Position numbers and translations under genes: made by a program. Under the pieces are notes generated by a model that saw only the letters and a list, made by a program, of their open reading frames with translations, had not been told where the DNA came from and did no database searches. A DNA stretch of 64,000 bases from Mesorhizobium sp. Root157 (GTDB lineage: Bacteria; Pseudomonadota; Alphaproteobacteria; Rhizobiales; Rhizobiaceae), in contig NZ_LMGJ01000005.1 in the NCBI RefSeq assembly GCF_001427385.1, positions 18,288-82,287 of the forward strand, in the 5' to 3' direction. Shown one piece after another: positions 61,238-64,000 of the stretch (its first letter is position 1; every line of letters starts with the position of its first letter).

Positions 61238-62103
61238 GCAACCATCATGGGAGCGAACATCAAGGCCGCCGCGCCGTTGGACAGGTGAAGGAGGTTACCA
61301 GCCTGGCCAACCCGCTGGTGAAAGACATCAAGGCGCTGGCGCTCAAGAAATTCCGCGATAGCCAAAATGCCTTCATGGCCGAGGGCCTGAAGCTTGTCAT
61401 CGACGCACTCGATCTCGGCTGGGAAATCCGCACACTGGTCTTCGCCAAGGCGGGGCGCGGCAATCCGGCGGTCGAGAAGGTCGCGGCCCGTACCGTCGCC
61501 AGCGGCGGCACCGTACTCGAAGTTTCCGAGAAGGTGCTCTCCGCCATCACCCGCCGCGACAACCCGCAAATGGTGGTCGGCGTCTTTTCGCAAAGGCTCG
61601 TGCCGCTGAAGGACATCCACCCCAAGGGCGGCGATGTCTGGGTAGCGCTCGACCGGGTCCGCGATCCGGGCAACCTCGGCACCGTCATCCGCACCGTGGA
61701 TGCAGTCGGCGCCAAGGGCATCATCCTTGTCGGCGACACCACCGACCCGTTTTCGGTCGAGACGGTGCGCGCCACCATGGGCTCGATCTTCGCCGTGCCC
61801 GTCGCCAAGGTCAGCGTCGAGGCCTTCCTCGCCTGGCGCAAGGGCTTTGCCGGCCTTGTCGCCGGCACGCATCTGAAAGGTGCGGTCGACTATCGATCAG
61901 TCGATTTTTCCGGCCGGCCGGTGCTGCTTTTGATGGGTAACGAGCAGCAGGGCCTGCCCGACGATCTCGCGGCCAGTTGCGACCGTCTCTTGCGCATCCC
62001 GCAGGCAGGCCGCGCCGATTCGCTCAATCTGGCCGTTGCAACGGGTGTCATGCTGTTCGAGATCCGGCGCGGCGCGCTGAAACTGGAGGCGGCCTTCCAG
62101 TGA
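61234..62103 (+). CDS. TrmH/SpoU-family RNA methyltransferase
   Basis: A 289-residue trefoil-knot (SPOUT) 2'-O-methyltransferase. An N-terminal substrate-binding part ([21 protein letters not shown]) precedes motif 1 [21 protein letters not shown] with the essential Asn/Arg, motif 2 [14 protein letters not shown] and motif 3 [22 protein letters not shown]. Start overlaps the previous gene by four bases (ATGA). RNA target not identifiable from sequence. Confidence 0.9.
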   Translation: MSNHHGSEHQGRRAVGQVKEVTSLANPLVKDIKALALKKFRDSQNAFMAEGLKLVIDALDLGWEIRTLVFAKAGRGNPAVEKVAARTVASGGTVLEVSEKVLSAITRRDNPQMVVGVFSQRLVPLKDIHPKGGDVWVALDRVRDPGNLGTVIRTVDAVGAKGIILVGDTTDPFSVETVRATMGSIFAVPVAKVSVEAFLAWRKGFAGLVAGTHLKGAVDYRSVDFSGRPVLLLMGNEQQGLPDDLAASCDRLLRIPQAGRADSLNLAVATGVMLFEIRRGALKLEAAFQ

Positions 62104-62597
62104 AGTCGAGCATCCTTAGATCGCTTATGCCCTATGCCGTGATGGCGGTCGTTGCGATGGCGCTCGACCAGTGGATCAAGTACCTGGTCGAGACCGGCCT
62201 TGAATTCCAGCAGAAGATCGACCTCGTTCCGTTCCTGGCGCTTTACCGCACCTACAATACCGGCATCGCCTTTTCGATGCTGTCGTCCTTCGGCGATACC
62301 GGCCTGATCGTCGTGTCGGTTCTGGTCTCGGCCTTCGTCATCTACCTCGCAACCCGTACCGAACCCCGACAGGTGCTGGCCCGCACCGGCTTTGCCCTGA
62401 TTGTCGGCGGCGCGCTCGGCAACCTCATCGACCGCAGCGTCTACGGACATGTCATCGATTATATCCTGTTCCACACGCCAAGCTGGTCGTTTGCCGTGTT
62501 CAACCTCGCCGACGCGTTCATCTCCGTTGGCGCAGCGCTTGTCGTGATCGAGGAATTCATCGGCTGGCGGCGCGAAACTAGACCATCGAACGATTGA
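62100..62597 (+). CDS. lspA: Lipoprotein signal peptidase
   Basis: A 165-residue aspartyl membrane peptidase with four helices. Conserved motifs: [42 protein letters not shown] and [14 protein letters not shown], holding both catalytic Asp residues. Processes prolipoproteins such as the TPR lipoprotein in this window. The GTG at 62100 overlaps the TrmH gene stop (GTGA), so it is coupled; the longer frame is rejected. Confidence 0.96.
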   Translation: MKSSILRSLMPYAVMAVVAMALDQWIKYLVETGLEFQQKIDLVPFLALYRTYNTGIAFSMLSSFGDTGLIVVSVLVSAFVIYLATRTEPRQVLARTGFALIVGGALGNLIDRSVYGHVIDYILFHTPSWSFAVFNLADAFISVGAALVVIEEFIGWRRETRPSND

Positions 62598-62645
62598 TTT
62601 CAGACCTTCGGCGACGCACTGTCTGCCGCAAACAAGGGTCAAGAA

Positions 62646-63635
62646 ATGCCGGATACATTCAAAGCCATCCTCGTGTCGCGCGACGCGGACAAGAACCAGT
62701 CCGTCGCGGTGACGGACCTGACCGAAGCCGACCTGATGGAGGGCGATGTCACCGTTGCCGTCGAGGCGACGACGGTGAATTACAAGGATGGCCTGGCCAT
62801 CACCGGCAAGGCCCCTGTGGTGCGCCGCTGGCCGCTCGTTCCCGGCGTCGATCTGGCCGGCACGGTTCTGTCGTCCGACCACCCCGACTGGCGCAAGGGC
62901 GACAAGGTCATCCTCAACGGCTGGGGTGTCGGCGAGACCCATCATGGCGCCTATGCCGGACGCGCCCGGCTGAAGGGCGACTGGCTGGTGCCCTTGCCAG
63001 ACGGCATGAGCGCTCACGACGCCATGGCCGTCGGCACCGCCGGCTATACGGCGATGCTGTCCGTCATGGCGCTGGAGCGCCACGGCATCGTGCCGAAGCG
63101 CGGCCCGGTCATCGTCACCGGAGCGGCGGGCGGCGTCGGTTCGGTCGCCGTGTCGATCCTGTCCAGCCTTGGCTATCACGTCATTGCCTCGACCGGACGC
63201 AGCGCCGAGGCCGATTATCTGCGTGAACTGGGTGCCGCCGAGATCATCGCGCGTGAAGACCTGTCGGGGCCGGGCAAGCCGCTCGGCAAGGAGCGCTGGG
63301 CCGGCGGCATCGACGCGGTCGGCAGCCACACGCTGGCCAATGTGCTGTCGATGACCTCCTATGGCGGCGCGGTCGCCGCCTGCGGGCTGGCCGGCGGCAT
63401 GGACCTGCCGTCGTCGGTCGCGCCTTTCATCCTGCGCGGCGTTTCGCTGCTCGGCATCGACTCGGTCATGGCGCCGAAGGAGCTGAGGCTGGAAGCCTGG
63501 CGGCGCATCGGAACCGACCTCGACGTCGGCAAGCTTGCCGCCCTGTCGACGACGATCGGCTTCGACGGCATCATCGGTGCGGCGCGCGACATCGTCGAGG
63601 GCAAGATCCGGGGCCGCGTCGTCGTCGATATGTGA
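62646..63635 (+). CDS. YhdH/AcuI-type zinc-independent oxidoreductase (acryloyl-CoA reductase family)
   Basis: A 329-residue medium-chain reductase of the YhdH/YhfP branch. TTVNYKDGLAITGKAP (about 40-55), PLVPGVDLAGTV and the NADPH loop VIVTGAAGGVGSVAVSIL (about 154-171) are present; zinc-ligand cysteines are absent, as expected. Family members reduce acryloyl-CoA or small enones. No acrylate or DMSP genes accompany it, so the substrate stays open. Confidence 0.9.
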   Translation: MPDTFKAILVSRDADKNQSVAVTDLTEADLMEGDVTVAVEATTVNYKDGLAITGKAPVVRRWPLVPGVDLAGTVLSSDHPDWRKGDKVILNGWGVGETHHGAYAGRARLKGDWLVPLPDGMSAHDAMAVGTAGYTAMLSVMALERHGIVPKRGPVIVTGAAGGVGSVAVSILSSLGYHVIASTGRSAEADYLRELGAAEIIAREDLSGPGKPLGKERWAGGIDAVGSHTLANVLSMTSYGGAVAACGLAGGMDLPSSVAPFILRGVSLLGIDSVMAPKELRLEAWRRIGTDLDVGKLAALSTTIGFDGIIGAARDIVEGKIRGRVVVDM

Positions 63636-63767
63636 GGCGGGTGCCGTAGCCGCATTTCGATGAGGCCGGCCATCTCTTCCCTTTTGACTGCCCGCTGCGC
63701 TCGTCGCTGGCGGGGACGCTTCTTCGTGCCACTTGGGGAGCGATAGGGACACATCGCTTTTTTCCTT

Positions 63768-63960
63768 CGTCATCCTCGAGCAAGCCTGAGCGCAGCGAAA
63801 GGCGTGACCCGAGGATCCATGCCGTAATGGCCGGGAGGCTCGGGGGCGTCAGAACGAGGGATGTTCTGCACCGTATTGCGCTGCCGCTTCATCACGGCAT
63901 GGATCCCAGGGTCTGCGCGACGGCCTTCGGCCTGCTCCGCCCTAGGATGACGAAGGGAAG
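63768..63960. repeat. Intergenic repeat element with ~58-bp inverted ends
   Basis: The left end (CGTCATCCTCGAGC...GAGGATCCATGCCGT, about 63769-63826) is matched by an imperfect inverted copy at the right (ACGGCATGGATCCCAGG...CCTAGGATGACG, about 63895-63952), with ~68 bases between. This is the build of a non-coding, MITE- or RIME-like intergenic repeat known from rhizobial genomes. The rest of the 63636-64000 stretch shows no gene; the short open frames on it follow the repeat and are not coding. Confidence 0.7.
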
Positions 63961-64000
63961 GCATACTTATTCATTGCCACGCTGCCTTTTCGGCCCTGGC

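Noticed and set aside
63770..63964. 64-residue minus-strand open frame at the right end
   Set aside because: Lies entirely on an intergenic inverted-repeat element; such frames are a by-product of the repeat.

Overview
The window reads as a chromosomal segment of a high-GC alphaproteobacterium of the order Hyphomicrobiales (Rhizobiales), most likely Mesorhizobium or a close Phyllobacteriaceae relative. The basis is the rhizobial-type S21, DUF992, DUF1150 and DUF2214 proteins, the ubiE-ubiB-coaBC and lptC-lptA-lptB-rpoN-hpf-ptsN gene orders, the carboxyspermidine polyamine genes and rhizobial-style palindromic intergenic repeats. I see no tRNA, rRNA, CRISPR array, prophage or insertion sequence.

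Layout. 1-7.1 kb: the 3' end of an RpiR-type regulator, an RND efflux pair (adaptor plus permease), a MaoC-like hydratase, a TetR regulator and two small orphan proteins. 7.2-12.3 kb (minus): the heterotetrameric sarcosine oxidase operon soxBDAG. 12.5-16.3 kb: a HerA-like ATPase, ribosomal protein S21, a TPR lipoprotein and a DUF992 protein. 16.4-20.3 kb (minus): ubiE, ubiB and an unusual coaBC. 20.4-31 kb: a nucleoside/nucleobase salvage and uptake locus (add, upp, deoA, punA, cdd, a BMP-type ABC transporter) interrupted by slyX and an anti-sigma-like gene. 31-34.8 kb: msrA, membrane proteins, a PAP2 protein, a lone Flp pilin and a Nudix protein. 35.2-37.6 kb: carboxynorspermidine/carboxyspermidine synthesis. 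37.7-43.8 kb: a TctCBA tricarboxylate transporter with a CaiB-type CoA-transferase, a short citrate-synthase-like lyase and a divergent IclR regulator. 44-51 kb: housekeeping and repair genes (nth, Ada/Ogt), ribokinase, amidase, nucleoside hydrolase. 51-58.7 kb: Hsp20, ptsN, hpf, rpoN, lptB, lptA, lptC, sppA, ihfB. 58.7-64 kb: LapA-like, ornithine cyclodeaminase-like, two RNA methyltransferases, lspA, a YhdH-family reductase and a repeat element.

The most notable feature is at 16373-17854. coaBC carries an in-frame N-terminal ribbon-helix-helix domain resembling FitA/VapB antitoxins, and its promoter holds two exact CATTG-N4-CAATG palindromes of the kind antitoxins use for autorepression, with no toxin gene nearby. 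This suggests a captured antitoxin module that may make the essential coenzyme A biosynthetic enzyme its own transcriptional regulator. Secondary points are the compact Tct/CoA-transferase/citryl-CoA-lyase-like catabolic locus with a clear IclR-type operator, mutually exclusive hairpins ahead of the polyamine genes, an orphan anti-sigma-like gene inside the nucleoside transport locus, and several families of dispersed palindromic repeats.
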